The notes: generated by a model from the sequence alone, not told the origin. Shown: positions 7,889 through 17,201, numbered from the stretch's first letter. The stretch: DNA of 64,000 nucleotides from JBKECP01 sp047974765 (GCA_047974765.1 JBKECP010000031.1:123388-187387), one strand, 5' to 3'. Numbers and translations are program-made.

Positions 7889-9778
7889 TCAACTCGCCAG
7901 CTCGGCCAAATCCCCCTTGCTCTCCAACCAGTTTTTTCTGTCGGCCGAACGTTTTTTGGCCAGCAACATGTCGAGCATGCCGTCGGTTTCGTCGCCGGCG
8001 TCGATCACCAGCTGTACCAGTCGGCGGGTGTCCGGATCCATAGTGGTTTCACGCAGCTGGATGGGGTTCATCTCACCCAGACCCTTGAAACGCTGAACGT
8101 TGACCTTGCCGCGTTTTTTTTCGGCTTCGATACGGTCGAGAATGCCCTGCTTCTCGCTCTCGTCAAGAGCGTAGAACACTTCTTTGCCTACATCGATACG
8201 ATACAGGGGCGGCATGGCCACATAGACGTGACCTGCGCTGACCAGTGCCCGGAAGTGGCGCACGAAGAGAGCACAGATGAGGGTGGCGATATGCAGACCA
8301 TCGGAATCGGCATCAGCGAGGATGCAGACCTTGTGGTAGCGCAGGTCGGATAAATCATCCGAGGCCGGGTCGATGCCCAGTGCCACCGAGATATTGTGTA
8401 CCTCCTGGGAGGCGAGGATTTCCTGCGAGTCCACCTCCCAGGTATTCAGAATCTTGCCGCGCAGCGGCAGGATGGCCTGAAATTCACGATCTCTTGCCTG
8501 TTTGGCGGAACCACCGGCGGAGTCGCCCTCCACCAAAAAGAGTTCACCGCGGGCAGGGTCTTCACCAGAGCAGTCGGCCAGCTTGCCGGGCAGGGCAGGG
8601 CCGGAGGTGACTTTTTTACGGGTGACCTTTTTGGCCGAGCGCAGTCGTCGCTGGGCGTTGCTGATGCACAACTCGGCCAGTTTTTCGGCCTCTTCGGTGT
8701 GCTGATTGAGCCACAGGCTGAAGGCGTCTTTGGCCACACCTGAGACGAAGGCGGCCGCTTCCCGCGAAGACAAGCGCTCCTTGGTCTGCCCGGAAAACTG
8801 TGGGTCTTCCAGCTTGGACGACAGCACATAACAACAGCGCTCCCAGACATCATCAGGGCTCAGCTTGACGCCCCTTGGCAGCAGACTGCGCAGCTCACAA
8901 AACTCACGCATGGCATCCAGCAGGCCGGTGCGCAATCCGTTGACGTGGGTGCCGCCCTGGGCGGTGGGAATCAGGTTGACGTAGGACTCGGCCACCACTT
9001 CGCCACCTTCGGGCAGCCATTGCAAGGCCCACTCCACCGCCTCTGAGCTGCCGCTGAAGCTGCCGGTAAAGGGCTGCTCCGGCAGGCAGGGGAAGTCGAT
9101 AGTTGCATCGGTCAGGTAGTCGGTGAGGCCGTCTTCGTAGTACCACTCGCTGCTCTCACCCTTTTTCTCATCCAGGAAGGTGACTCGCAGGCCGGGACAC
9201 AGCACTGCCTTGGCCCGCAGCACATGCTCCAGCCGCGGCACCGAGAAGTTGACGGAATCGAAGTATTTGGGGTCGGGGGTGAAATGCACGGCGGTACCGG
9301 TATTGCGCTTGCCGCAGCTGTCGATCACAGCCAGGTCAGACTTTTTGTCACCACCGGCGAAGACGATGCGATGTACATTGCCATCGCGGCGAATAGTCAC
9401 CACCAGTTCGCTGGACAGTGCATTGACCACCGACACGCCAACCCCGTGCAGGCCGCCGCTAAACTGGTAATTCTTGTTGGAGAACTTGCCGCCCGCGTGC
9501 AGGGTGGACAGGATCACCTCCACCCCCGGCTTGCCCTGCTCCGGGTGGATATCCACCGGCATACCGCGACCGTTGTCAGTGACCGACAGGCTGCCATCTT
9601 TATACAGCACCACGTCAATCCGGTCGGCGTGACCGGCCAGCGCCTCGTCGACACTGTTGTCGATGACTTCCTGGGCCAGGTGGTTGGGGCGGGTGGTGTC
9701 GGTGTACATGCCGGGGCGCTTGCGCACCGGCTCCAGCCCGGTGAGGACTTCAATATCTTCAGAGGTGTACTGACTCAT
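7889..9778 (-). CDS. parE: DNA topoisomerase IV subunit B
   Basis: This is the ATPase subunit of topoisomerase IV, which decatenates daughter chromosomes together with ParC (not in this window). The 629-residue product has the GHKL ATP-binding elements (Glu/Asn in QEVIDNSVDEAL, DNGRGMP near residue 68, GGKF near 96, GLHGVGVSVVNA near 108). The C-terminal TOPRIM domain shows EGDSAGGSAKQARDR and DADSDGLHI, with the metal-binding acidic residues intact. The size, near 630 residues, separates it from GyrB (about 800). It begins at ATG 9778. The usual neighbour cpdA lies 113 bp upstream, but the yqiA gene commonly found between them is absent. Confidence 0.97.
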   Translation of the reverse strand: MSQYTSEDIEVLTGLEPVRKRPGMYTDTTRPNHLAQEVIDNSVDEALAGHADRIDVVLYKDGSLSVTDNGRGMPVDIHPEQGKPGVEVILSTLHAGGKFSNKNYQFSGGLHGVGVSVVNALSSELVVTIRRDGNVHRIVFAGGDKKSDLAVIDSCGKRNTGTAVHFTPDPKYFDSVNFSVPRLEHVLRAKAVLCPGLRVTFLDEKKGESSEWYYEDGLTDYLTDATIDFPCLPEQPFTGSFSGSSEAVEWALQWLPEGGEVVAESYVNLIPTAQGGTHVNGLRTGLLDAMREFCELRSLLPRGVKLSPDDVWERCCYVLSSKLEDPQFSGQTKERLSSREAAAFVSGVAKDAFSLWLNQHTEEAEKLAELCISNAQRRLRSAKKVTRKKVTSGPALPGKLADCSGEDPARGELFLVEGDSAGGSAKQARDREFQAILPLRGKILNTWEVDSQEILASQEVHNISVALGIDPASDDLSDLRYHKVCILADADSDGLHIATLICALFVRHFRALVSAGHVYVAMPPLYRIDVGKEVFYALDESEKQGILDRIEAEKKRGKVNVQRFKGLGEMNPIQLRETTMDPDTRRLVQLVIDAGDETDGMLDMLLAKKRSADRKNWLESKGDLAELAS

Positions 9779-9891
9779 TACTCGCAGATCGGTCTCAAAT
9801 TTGACGCGCCATTGTACACAAGCAGAGACCGCTGTAACGCCCCTCCGCTACAGGCAGCCACTTTTTTATCAGCAGTTGATACAGCTCACAA

Positions 9892-10761
9892 TCAGCGATC
9901 ATCCGGCTTTTCCCGGGAGGATGCCTCTTTTTTCAGATAGCCCCGCTGTTTGAGATTGACCTCAAAGGCTTCACCCTGCACCCGCTGCACGGCGGTTTTA
10001 AGGCGTCCATCAGGGTAAAGCTGTAGCCAGCGATAACCAGGCGGTTGTGGATCGGCCTGAAAATCCTCACTGCCAGGCATGAACTGCACGCAGGTTGAAG
10101 GCGAGGCCAGCAAGCGGCACTGCCCGTGCCAACGGTCTACTTCCTGATGGATATGCCCCCACAGCAGGGCGCGCACGCCACTGTAGCCTTCAATAACGGA
10201 AAATAATGCATCAGCATCGACAATGCGCTGTTCATCGAGCCAGGCACAGCCAATTGGCACCGGCTGGTGGTGCATACAAATCAGGCTGAACAGACCCAGA
10301 GCAGCACCGTCATTCAGAGCAACCGCCAGGGCGGCCAGCTGGTCAGAACCAATTTCACCGCCGATCTCACCGGGAACCTGGGAATCCAGCAGGATGATCT
10401 GCCAGCGACCGGCGCGAATACAAAAAGGCAGCAGATCGCTGCCACAGGCGAGCATAGCCTGGCGATTATCGTGATTGCCGGGCAGCCAGTACTGACGGGG
10501 GCAAACAGCCGTCAGACAAGTGTGCAAACGGCTGTAGGCAGCAGTGGCACCAGCATCTGCCAGATCACCCGTCACCAGCAACAAATCCGGCTGCCATTTA
10601 TCCCGCTGCACCTGCCTGATCACCGCCTGCAAAGTGCGATCGGTATCCAAACCCAGCAAACAGCCACCAGCATGCCCGCTGAGATGGCAATCGCTGATTT
10701 GCAAAATACGCAACGGCGCTTCTGCGACAGGTACGTCGATATCAATGACAGAGGCTTCCAT
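9892..10761 (-). CDS. cpdA: 3',5'-cyclic AMP phosphodiesterase
   Basis: This calcineurin-type metallophosphoesterase has the full set of metal ligands: ISDCHLSG (DxH), VTGDLADAG, LPGNHDNR, MHHQP and GHIHQE. Together with its place next to parE and a DUF1249 gene, this identifies it as CpdA, which hydrolyses cAMP and so damps CRP-dependent transcription. I used ATG 10761; a TTG three codons upstream is the only extension. It lies 23 bp after the DUF1249 gene in the same direction, so the pair is probably cotranscribed. Confidence 0.92.
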   Translation of the reverse strand: MEASVIDIDVPVAEAPLRILQISDCHLSGHAGGCLLGLDTDRTLQAVIRQVQRDKWQPDLLLVTGDLADAGATAAYSRLHTCLTAVCPRQYWLPGNHDNRQAMLACGSDLLPFCIRAGRWQIILLDSQVPGEIGGEIGSDQLAALAVALNDGAALGLFSLICMHHQPVPIGCAWLDEQRIVDADALFSVIEGYSGVRALLWGHIHQEVDRWHGQCRLLASPSTCVQFMPGSEDFQADPQPPGYRWLQLYPDGRLKTAVQRVQGEAFEVNLKQRGYLKKEASSREKPDDR

Positions 10762-10784
10762 CGTATTCAAAGCAGGTACAGCCC

Positions 10785-11249
10785 TCAGTCTTCAAGCACA
10801 GAAGGTATAAAACCGGGCATATGCAGAGCGCGACCATGACCCAGACAATGCTCCAGCCATTCAGCCAAAAACTGATTTTGCCCCAGCTTTTCATCTTTCT
10901 GGTGCATTTGTGTATTGGGATAATCATAGCGTGCGGCAATCCAGCGCCTGGCTTGAAAGGCGCCGACCTCAAGCATTGCGGCATCGTGATAGGCACGCAC
11001 CTCCAGTCGCAGATTGCCCGGCCATGTACCTATCTTACAATGCTGGCCAAGACGAAAAATCGTGGTGTAACGACTGCGCTCAAGCACCTCCACAAGTACA
11101 TGCGCTCCATCGATCTGGAATGTCCGGCAATTACTGTGCTCGTAGTCGGGGAACAAGCGCAGCAGGCGCACATAGTTGGCTTCACAAACAGCGTGAAGAC
11201 TGGCGATATCCAGCTTGTATTGTCGCTTGCGTGAACGTTGCAGACTCAT
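10785..11249 (-). CDS. DUF1249 (YqiB-like) protein
   Basis: This roughly 154-residue protein begins MSLQRSRKRQYKLDIASLHA and contains ANYVRLLRLFPDY. Toward the C-terminus it has the pattern YPNTQMHQKDEKLGQNQFLAEWLEHCLGHG, both characteristic of the DUF1249/YqiB family. The function of the family is unknown; it is conserved beside cpdA, parE and nudF in gammaproteobacteria. I chose ATG 11249 because the family starts with the basic stretch and the upstream extension to 11312 is cysteine-rich and atypical. The nudF gene normally placed upstream is missing here, and tolC follows divergently. Confidence 0.88.
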   Translation of the reverse strand: MSLQRSRKRQYKLDIASLHAVCEANYVRLLRLFPDYEHSNCRTFQIDGAHVLVEVLERSRYTTIFRLGQHCKIGTWPGNLRLEVRAYHDAAMLEVGAFQARRWIAARYDYPNTQMHQKDEKLGQNQFLAEWLEHCLGHGRALHMPGFIPSVLED

Positions 11250-11549
11250 CAAAAACTCCAAACAGGTACTTGCCCCAATACCGGGCTGCCAACAAGGGCA
11301 AAAGTGTAGCATCTGACTGTCAGATCTCAGCGCTATTTGCCCCCATTGTCAGAAGATTGTGCGCTGTGCGGTATTTTCTGACCAAAGAAATTAAATTTAG
11401 TGCGCAATCAGTGGTCTGCAAGTATAAAATTGCTGTTTAAACATGTCGGCAGGCCTTATATTGCCTTCGATTCACATGCACAGCTATGGCAGTGCTGTTA
11501 AACTTCGCACCTGCATACCATTTTCCGCTTGTTCAACAGGAAACCCCCT
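11250..11549. promoter_or_regulatory. Divergent intergenic region DUF1249/tolC with a 15-bp palindrome
   Basis: This region separates the divergent DUF1249 and tolC genes and must hold both promoters. An exact palindrome, ATCTGAC-T-GTCAGAT, lies at 11311-11325, and a TATAAAAT-like element lies near 11423 on the tolC side. The palindrome is seen directly; a role as an operator is only a guess. Confidence 0.4.
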
Positions 11550-12971
11550 ATGAAAAAACGCAGAATTACGCTGCTGGCGCTGGCACTTTCTCTGAGCGGT
11601 GCTGCCGCACAGGCCGAGTCCCTGCGCGATATTTACGAGCTGGCACTAGCCAATGATGCTCAACTTAAAACCGAGGAAGCACAGTACAAGGCCAACCTTG
11701 AAACTGAAAATCTGGGCCGCGCCGCCCTGTTACCACAAATCAGCGGCAACTACAGCTACACTAATGATGACCAGGATGTTAAGGCGCAAAGCCTCGGCCT
11801 CAATAATGCCGGCGCTCTGGCTGCTATTAACACCAGGACCAACACAGACACTGACACCGATGGCTATCAGGTCACACTGAGTCAGGCTATTTTTGATCTG
11901 CCTGCCTGGTTCACTTTTAAATCCGGCAAGGAAGTCACCAGGCAGGCTGAGGCCACCTTTGCTGCCAACCAGCAGAACCTGATTGTACGGGTGGTGGAAG
12001 CCTACCTGACCGTACTGCGCGCCCAGGACAACCTGTCAGCTTCCAAAGCCGCCGAACGCGCCTTTGAACGCCAGCTGGAACAAACCCAGCAGCGCTTTGA
12101 AGTGGGTCTGATTGCCATTACTGATGTCTATGAAGCACAGGCAGCTTACGACCTCTCTCACGTCAATCGCATTGTGGATGAAAACAACGTGAAAGTGGCA
12201 CTGGAGAACCTGTCAGTGCTGACTGGCCAGTATCACGATAATCTCGACGTGCTCATTGACGAGTTTGAAGCCAAACTGCCGGAACCGATGGACCGCGCCC
12301 AGTGGGTGGACTTTGCACTGGAGAACAACTTCAATCTGCAAGCCGCCCGCTATGGCGAAGAGGCCTCGCGCATTACTGCCAAGGCCCGTAAATTTGAGCA
12401 TGCTCCACGTATTGTCGGCAGCTATGTCTATCAGGACTACGACACGGATGGTGACATTGATATCAAGCCTTCTTCTCCTCTGACCAGCTCACCCGACCGT
12501 GATCTGGAGCTGAACCAGTGGCAAATCAGTCTGCAAGTGCCTATTTTCAGTGGCGGTGCTGTCAGTGCTAACCGCCGCAAGGCCGCCGAGGAGTTCAACG
12601 CCGCCCGTGAGAGCCGCGTCAACCTGATTCGCAACACTGTCACCAGTACCCGCTCACTGCATATGACAGTGGTCAGCGATGTATCACGGGTGGCGGCACG
12701 CAAGCAGAGCATTGTTTCGTCCAAAAGCGCCCTGGATGCTACCCAGGCGGGATATGAGGTGGGCACCCGCAACGTTGTTGATGTGCTCAATGCACAAAAC
12801 ACGCTGTTTGCCGCCCAGCGCGACTACGCCAACAGCCGCTATGACTATATTGTCGACATGCTGCGCCTGAAGGAAGCTGCGGGCTTGCTCAGCCCGGAGG
12901 ATATCTACACACTCGACGATGCACTCAAAAACGCCCCGGCACCGACGGCTAGCAGCACCAGCTCACCCTGA
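11550..12971 (+). CDS. tolC: TolC-family outer-membrane channel protein
   Basis: The 473-residue product has a Sec signal peptide (MKKRRITLLALALSLSGAAA, cleaved near AQA-ES). It then has the two-fold repeat of long alpha-helices and short beta segments typical of TolC. SLRDIYELALANDAQLK and its second-repeat partner MDRAQWVDFALENNFNLQAARY mark the duplicated helical hairpins. TolC trimers form the exit duct for RND pumps and type I secretion. I used ATG 11550, which has AGGAAA eight bases upstream, rather than the TTG at 11529. It is convergent with waaA. The C-terminus ends with a Ser/Thr/Pro/Ala tail. Confidence 0.93.
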   Translation: MKKRRITLLALALSLSGAAAQAESLRDIYELALANDAQLKTEEAQYKANLETENLGRAALLPQISGNYSYTNDDQDVKAQSLGLNNAGALAAINTRTNTDTDTDGYQVTLSQAIFDLPAWFTFKSGKEVTRQAEATFAANQQNLIVRVVEAYLTVLRAQDNLSASKAAERAFERQLEQTQQRFEVGLIAITDVYEAQAAYDLSHVNRIVDENNVKVALENLSVLTGQYHDNLDVLIDEFEAKLPEPMDRAQWVDFALENNFNLQAARYGEEASRITAKARKFEHAPRIVGSYVYQDYDTDGDIDIKPSSPLTSSPDRDLELNQWQISLQVPIFSGGAVSANRRKAAEEFNAARESRVNLIRNTVTSTRSLHMTVVSDVSRVAARKQSIVSSKSALDATQAGYEVGTRNVVDVLNAQNTLFAAQRDYANSRYDYIVDMLRLKEAAGLLSPEDIYTLDDALKNAPAPTASSTSSP

Positions 12972-12983
12972 TATTCACTCCCC

Positions 12984-13008
12984 GGGCCGCCTCTTTTTGA
13001 GGTGGCCC
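12984..13008. terminator. Stem-loop between convergent tolC and waaA
   Basis: GGGCCGCCTC and GAGGTGGCCC form a 10-bp stem with one G-T wobble around a TTTTT loop, 12 bp after the tolC stop. No T-run follows on the plus strand. It may end either or both convergent transcripts. Confidence 0.45.
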
Positions 13009-13025
13009 AAATGACTACCTGCCAG

Positions 13026-14315
13026 CTACATCCCCGCCAGCTCCTGCTCAATCAGTGCCAGCAAATGTCCCCTGGCACCACGATTGGCAGCCACAACCTG
13101 CTTGCCCGCAGCGCCCATACGGCGGCGCACATCAATATCCGCCAGCAGTTTCAGCAAGACCGCAGACAGATCTGCCGGTGCAGCCAATTGCTCCATCGCA
13201 CCGGCAGCCAAGAGTAAATCGCTAATCTGCTGGAAATTGAACATCCATGGCCCGGCCACCACCGGCACTCCCCAGGCAGCGGCCTCCAGTACATTATGGC
13301 CGCCGTGCTCGATCAGGCTGCCCCCCATAATCACCAGGCTGGCGGCACCAATCAATAACAGCAACTCACCCATGGTATCGCCCAGCAATATATCGTCTGC
13401 CTGCCCCGGTACTTTTTTCGATGAGCGTCGCACTACCCGCCAGCCAGCGGTCTCACACTGTTTACAGACGCTGTCAAAACGCTCAGGATGGCGCGGTACC
13501 AGCACCAGCAGACAATCGGGATATTGCTTGCGAACTGCGGCAAAAGCCTGCAAAACCAGCTCGTCTTCACCGGGATGAGTGCTGGCAGCCAGCAATACAG
13601 GCCGCGAGTCACTAGCCAAAACCGTACGCAGTATGCGGGCCTGTTCGCGCAGCTCAGAACTCAGCTCAATATCAAATTTGATGCTGCCGGTAACGGTCAG
13701 ACGTTCCCTCGGCAGACCCAGCTCAACAAAGCGTTCACCGTCATCACCGGATTGGGCCGCCACTCTGTCCAGACTCTGCATCATTGTGCGGGTGAGCGAA
13801 CCGAGCCGGGCATAACCGCGGGCAGAACGCGCCGACAAACGGGCATTGGCAAGTATCACCCGACAACCTGACGCCTGACAGTAATGCAGCATATTGGGCC
13901 AGAGCTCTGTTTCCATCACAACCAGCAGATTTGGCCGTAGCTGTTCGAGAAAACGACATACAGCGCCCGGCAGATCCCAGGGAGCATATACATGAAAAAC
14001 CCGCTCACCAAAGAGTGTGCGCACCCGTTCGGAGCCGGTTGGCGTGGTGGTGGTAACGGCGATGCGGGCCTGCGGGTAACGCTTGAGCATGGCCTCGATC
14101 AACGGTGCTGCCGCCAGGGTTTCACCAACAGACACCGCATGCACCCAGATCAGTGGTTCGTCATGTTCTGAGTCATCAAGTCCTGGCCCATCAAAAAAAC
14201 CCAAACGCTCCGCCAGCCGCTGCCGGTACTGTGGCGCCAGCCGCGAGCGCCACAGCATGCGCGTGATCACTGCGGGAACCAGCAGGTAATACAGCAAACT
14301 GTAGGATCGACGCAT
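13026..14315 (-). CDS. waaA: 3-deoxy-D-manno-octulosonic acid (Kdo) transferase
   Basis: WaaA (KdtA) moves Kdo from CMP-Kdo to lipid IVA at the cytoplasmic face of the inner membrane, starting the LPS core. The 429-residue protein has the N-terminal membrane anchor (RRSYSLLYYLLVPAVITRMLW), the conserved IWVHAVSVGE motif with the catalytic Glu near residue 60, and FVMETELWPN-like and GGSLIEHGGHNVLEAAAWGVPVVAGP segments of the GT30 C-terminal domain. Length matches the family. It is convergent with tolC, and its ATG at 14315 lies 128 bp from a divergent methyltransferase gene. Confidence 0.95.
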   Translation of the reverse strand: MRRSYSLLYYLLVPAVITRMLWRSRLAPQYRQRLAERLGFFDGPGLDDSEHDEPLIWVHAVSVGETLAAAPLIEAMLKRYPQARIAVTTTTPTGSERVRTLFGERVFHVYAPWDLPGAVCRFLEQLRPNLLVVMETELWPNMLHYCQASGCRVILANARLSARSARGYARLGSLTRTMMQSLDRVAAQSGDDGERFVELGLPRERLTVTGSIKFDIELSSELREQARILRTVLASDSRPVLLAASTHPGEDELVLQAFAAVRKQYPDCLLVLVPRHPERFDSVCKQCETAGWRVVRRSSKKVPGQADDILLGDTMGELLLLIGAASLVIMGGSLIEHGGHNVLEAAAWGVPVVAGPWMFNFQQISDLLLAAGAMEQLAAPADLSAVLLKLLADIDVRRRMGAAGKQVVAANRGARGHLLALIEQELAGM

Positions 14316-14443
14316 CCACCCTTCTCCTGTTCAGACCAAAGGCGCAGAATACCCTTCCGCCCAACCACTCGCCAGCGGGAACCTGTCAACCAATACGCAG
14401 CGGTCAGGATCCGCCGCCTGCTGTCAACAACGAAGGAGAACGT

Positions 14444-15058
14444 ATGGTCACACTGCCCGCCGGTTTTGAACAGATACGGGGTTTTTTGAGTCCGGCAGAA
14501 GGTTTGGCGCTATATCGCTACGCCCGCGCTGCTTCTGCTCTTGGCCCGATACTGGAGATTGGCAGTTACTGCGGCAAATCAACCCTCTGCCTGGGTACAG
14601 GCGCAAGCGCAGCTGAGGGCACTGTGTACGCAATTGATCACCACGGTGGCTCGGAGGAGCACCAGCCCGGTGAGTTCTTCCATGATCCAGCGCTGTATAA
14701 CAAGCGGGAAGAACGCTTTGACAGTTTTGGAGAATTTCGCCGCAATATACGCAAGGCCAATCTCGAAGACGTTATCGTGCCGGTAGTAAGCCACTCAAAA
14801 ACCGCAGCCCGCCATTGGCGTACACCACTGGCGATGGTCTTTATCGACGGTGGACACAGTCTGGATGCGGCCCTCGATGATTACCGTGGCTGGAGCACCC
14901 ATCTGCTGCCAGGCGGTATTCTGGCGATACACGATATCTTTTCCGACCCCGCCGAGGGCGGGCAGGCTCCCTGGACCATTCTACAGCTGGCGCTGCAATC
15001 AGGCCTGTTTGAGGAGGTGGAGCAGATTGACACGCTGGCAATTTTGCGCCGACTTTAG
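14444..15058 (+). CDS. Class I SAM-dependent methyltransferase (Methyltransf_24 type)
   Basis: This 204-residue protein has a SAM-binding Rossmann fold: GPILEIGSYCGKSTLCLG is motif I, VYAIDHHGG is the acidic end of strand 2, and MVFIDGGHSLDAALDDYRGW matches the Methyltransf_24 family, whose members often act on sugars or natural-product intermediates. A strong ribosome site (AAGGAGA) precedes ATG 14444. It is divergent from waaA and convergent with a prenyltransferase-like/methyltransferase/GT4 block on the minus strand. An AT-rich foreign island separates the two. The target is unknown. Confidence 0.82.
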   Translation: MVTLPAGFEQIRGFLSPAEGLALYRYARAASALGPILEIGSYCGKSTLCLGTGASAAEGTVYAIDHHGGSEEHQPGEFFHDPALYNKREERFDSFGEFRRNIRKANLEDVIVPVVSHSKTAARHWRTPLAMVFIDGGHSLDAALDDYRGWSTHLLPGGILAIHDIFSDPAEGGQAPWTILQLALQSGLFEEVEQIDTLAILRRL

Positions 15059-15184
15059 ACGCTCCTCCCACTCTGAGCATATCGAAGCTGCAATTCCATG
15101 CAATATAGTCGAAGTTAGCAGGCATCGAGAAGCAGAGTCCTGGCAGGGACCGTCCTTAAACCCGTGCTTACCAATACTGAAATC

Positions 15185-15229
15185 AGGGCTTGCATTGGCT
15201 ACGCCAATAATTATTGCCAACTTAATAAT
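15185..15229 (+). repeat. Dispersed intergenic repeat, copy 1
   Basis: AGGGCTTGCATTGGCTACGC followed by CAAT, and then an AATAATTATTGCC...CTTAATAAT tract, resembles a second copy upstream of serA (58234-58316). The first 24 bases differ at one position and the last 25 match at 21. The core ATTGGC-TAC-GCCAAT can form a small hairpin. This copy abuts the left end of the AT-rich island. Confidence 0.55.
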
Positions 15230-15245
15230 AGAGGTGAGGTCGCTT

Positions 15246-16526
15246 TCACAGTAGTGACTTTGTAAGGGGCTTCACGGCCCCATTGTCCACACTGCGGCCA
15301 TAAGTATAGGTTCCATTCTTGTCACCCAACAGAAACGTACCCATGAACGGATTAATCTCCGATTCGTATTTCAATACCTTGAACGTCTTCGGATCGAGCG
15401 GTATTTTGTGCTGGTAGTGAAAAATATGTTGGTTGTCATAAATAAAGCCGTTCTTGTTCAGGGTGAAATTATCCGGGTCTATCGGAATGATCTCATCGTA
15501 ATAAAAGACATGGTCGACATCCTTGCCAAAGCAAAAACCCAGGTACTGGAAACTTCCAACATCAGCTTGGGCCACTTTTTTCAGCTCTGAACGGCTGTTT
15601 CCGTCCTTGATAAATATGGCGTACTTGTCTTTCCAGAACACCGTATCCCATCGCTCCCTTACATAGGTAAAGCTTCCGCCATCCACCTCATCAAGAATAC
15701 GGTACTCCCATATTGCATCGGGATTGAACTGCGGCACCCCGTTTTTTTTGATCATAGCCGACGGTGAGCCGGGGGCCAGTTCACGGGTATACACATGGTT
15801 TTTATCGGCGGGCCATCCGAAGGCAGACCGAAATGTCAGGGGATCGGCACGGGGAATTTCGATCACTTGTTCGGGGAACAAACTGAATTCGAAAACCTTG
15901 TTACCGTAAGTATAGAATCTGTCGAACAAATGATAGGGAGCTTCCCGGGTCGCAAGGGCAATTTGTCCGGGCTTTTCCTCCTCCTCGATATAGCGGAGGA
16001 ATTTTTGATAGTAATTTTTAAAGTTTTTATAGAAGTAATTGCGTTTTCGCAGAGCTTTTTGCGGTTCGGGAAAACCACCATTCGTTGAAAACGACCAAAA
16101 CCGGTCCATGATACCCTTTACACGCTCCGCAGCCACACATGTCGAATCCTGTTCGCTTACTTTGCCATTTTTGAAACTATAGGCCTGGAGCACATCGGGA
16201 AAAACAGTTGCGATCAGGGCCATATTTTTATCGTCACCCACTGACAGGGAAGCGATTATTTCAAGGATTTTTGGAAATTCACAAAGCCTGTCCTCGGCAA
16301 AATGGTTGAGAACATAGGCGATAAAACTCCGTTGTATTTTTAAGTCGTAATGGAAGATAAAAACATCGCCTTCGGTAGCATTAACCTGGCAACCATAGAG
16401 CAGCTCGCCAAAATAATAACCGACCTTTTTTCCGAACTGCACTCCATCAAAGTGGTGGTTCAAAAGTTTTTTAACATGGCTTTCGCTGATCGCCACATCG
16501 ATAAATATTCCTGCAGGTTCTGCCAT
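15246..16526 (-). CDS. DKNYY-repeat family protein, Bacteroidetes-like
   Basis: The C-terminal half of this 426-residue protein consists of repeated units of the DKNYY type: ADKNHVYTRE, KDKYAIFIKDG, GKDVDHVFYYDEIIPID, YDNQHIFHYQHKIPLD and GDKNGTYTYG. In such repeats an aromatic residue and a charged pair alternate with xIPxDPxTF segments. The role of DKNYY repeats is not established. The N-terminal half is helical and lysine-rich. The gene starts 15 bp after the WGR protein gene and uses AAA/AAT-rich codons unlike its GC-richer neighbours, pointing to transfer from a Bacteroidetes-like source. It appears intact. No signal peptide is evident. Confidence 0.7.
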   Translation of the reverse strand: MAEPAGIFIDVAISESHVKKLLNHHFDGVQFGKKVGYYFGELLYGCQVNATEGDVFIFHYDLKIQRSFIAYVLNHFAEDRLCEFPKILEIIASLSVGDDKNMALIATVFPDVLQAYSFKNGKVSEQDSTCVAAERVKGIMDRFWSFSTNGGFPEPQKALRKRNYFYKNFKNYYQKFLRYIEEEEKPGQIALATREAPYHLFDRFYTYGNKVFEFSLFPEQVIEIPRADPLTFRSAFGWPADKNHVYTRELAPGSPSAMIKKNGVPQFNPDAIWEYRILDEVDGGSFTYVRERWDTVFWKDKYAIFIKDGNSRSELKKVAQADVGSFQYLGFCFGKDVDHVFYYDEIIPIDPDNFTLNKNGFIYDNQHIFHYQHKIPLDPKTFKVLKYESEINPFMGTFLLGDKNGTYTYGRSVDNGAVKPLTKSLL

Positions 16527-16541
16527 ATCAGCTATAATTTG

Positions 16542-17201
16542 TTAATACCCATCCGTCTTTTTATAGCCTTTTTTAAGCTTGGCAGCCACCAACTCATGCC
16601 CCGCCTTATAACAGGCTTCCCTTGATTTAAAATGCTTTTGCACATCCTTACTTTTCCCGCCCGCTTCGCCATAGCTAACAAAATAGCTGCCATCATAATA
16701 TTTTATTTGCCAAAATATATGGGATTTTTTGTCCTTATATTCCAAACAGGCCTCGTGCTTATAATCCTCAATAAACTCCATGGCACTCTCGAAAGCTTCC
16801 TCCAACTCCAGATCCAGCGGGTCAGAATAATAGGTGCTTGTTAGATGGGCGAATTGCTCAAACCATTTTTTATCATTTTTCCTGCTCTTGATCCAGCTTT
16901 CCGCCAGTGGACTGGCGCAATAGTAAATGGAACGATAGGCTTCATCGTGATAACCGTATTTTAAAAACCATTGGCAAATGGTCTCGAGCAGGGTTTCGAT
17001 CTGGGCTTTGGAGAATTGCAAGGTCGGGTTGATCTTGCTGTCATACTCTTCTGAAAACAGTTTGGTGTAAATGACATCCAATACGGGCCTGTTTTCTCCA
17101 GTGGGCGCCTGTTGCACCATTTGTATCAAATAGTCGAAAACACCGGGTAAGTGGGCCACGGTTAAAAAGAACTTGCCGCCGCTTTGATGGCGTCTTCCCA
17201 C
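16542..17201 (-). CDS. WGR-domain protein, probable 3' fragment of a broken gene
   Basis: The last 80 residues form a WGR domain: KKSHIFWQIKYYDGSYFVSY, then GEAGGKSKDVQKHFKSREA and KLKKGYKKTDGY. In bacteria WGR domains occur in nucleic-acid-related proteins and conflict loci, but this one's role is unknown. The remainder is helical (LTVAHLPGVFDYLIQMVQQAP). Its first residues (MGRRHQSGGKFF) overlap the end of the preceding frame. Adding one T to a TTTTT run (minus strand, about 17163-17170) would join the two into a smooth ...WEDAIKAAASSFLTVAHLPG sequence. It is therefore probably the C-terminal part of a longer, frameshifted protein. The DKNYY gene follows 15 bp later. Confidence 0.6.
   Translation of the reverse strand: MGRRHQSGGKFFLTVAHLPGVFDYLIQMVQQAPTGENRPVLDVIYTKLFSEEYDSKINPTLQFSKAQIETLLETICQWFLKYGYHDEAYRSIYYCASPLAESWIKSRKNDKKWFEQFAHLTSTYYSDPLDLELEEAFESAMEFIEDYKHEACLEYKDKKSHIFWQIKYYDGSYFVSYGEAGGKSKDVQKHFKSREACYKAGHELVAAKLKKGYKKTDGY

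Noticed and set aside
8380..9940. Several long plus-strand frames opposite parE, the longest 238 codons.
   Set aside because: They are antisense shadows of a GC-rich, strongly conserved gene; the parE frame explains the sequence.
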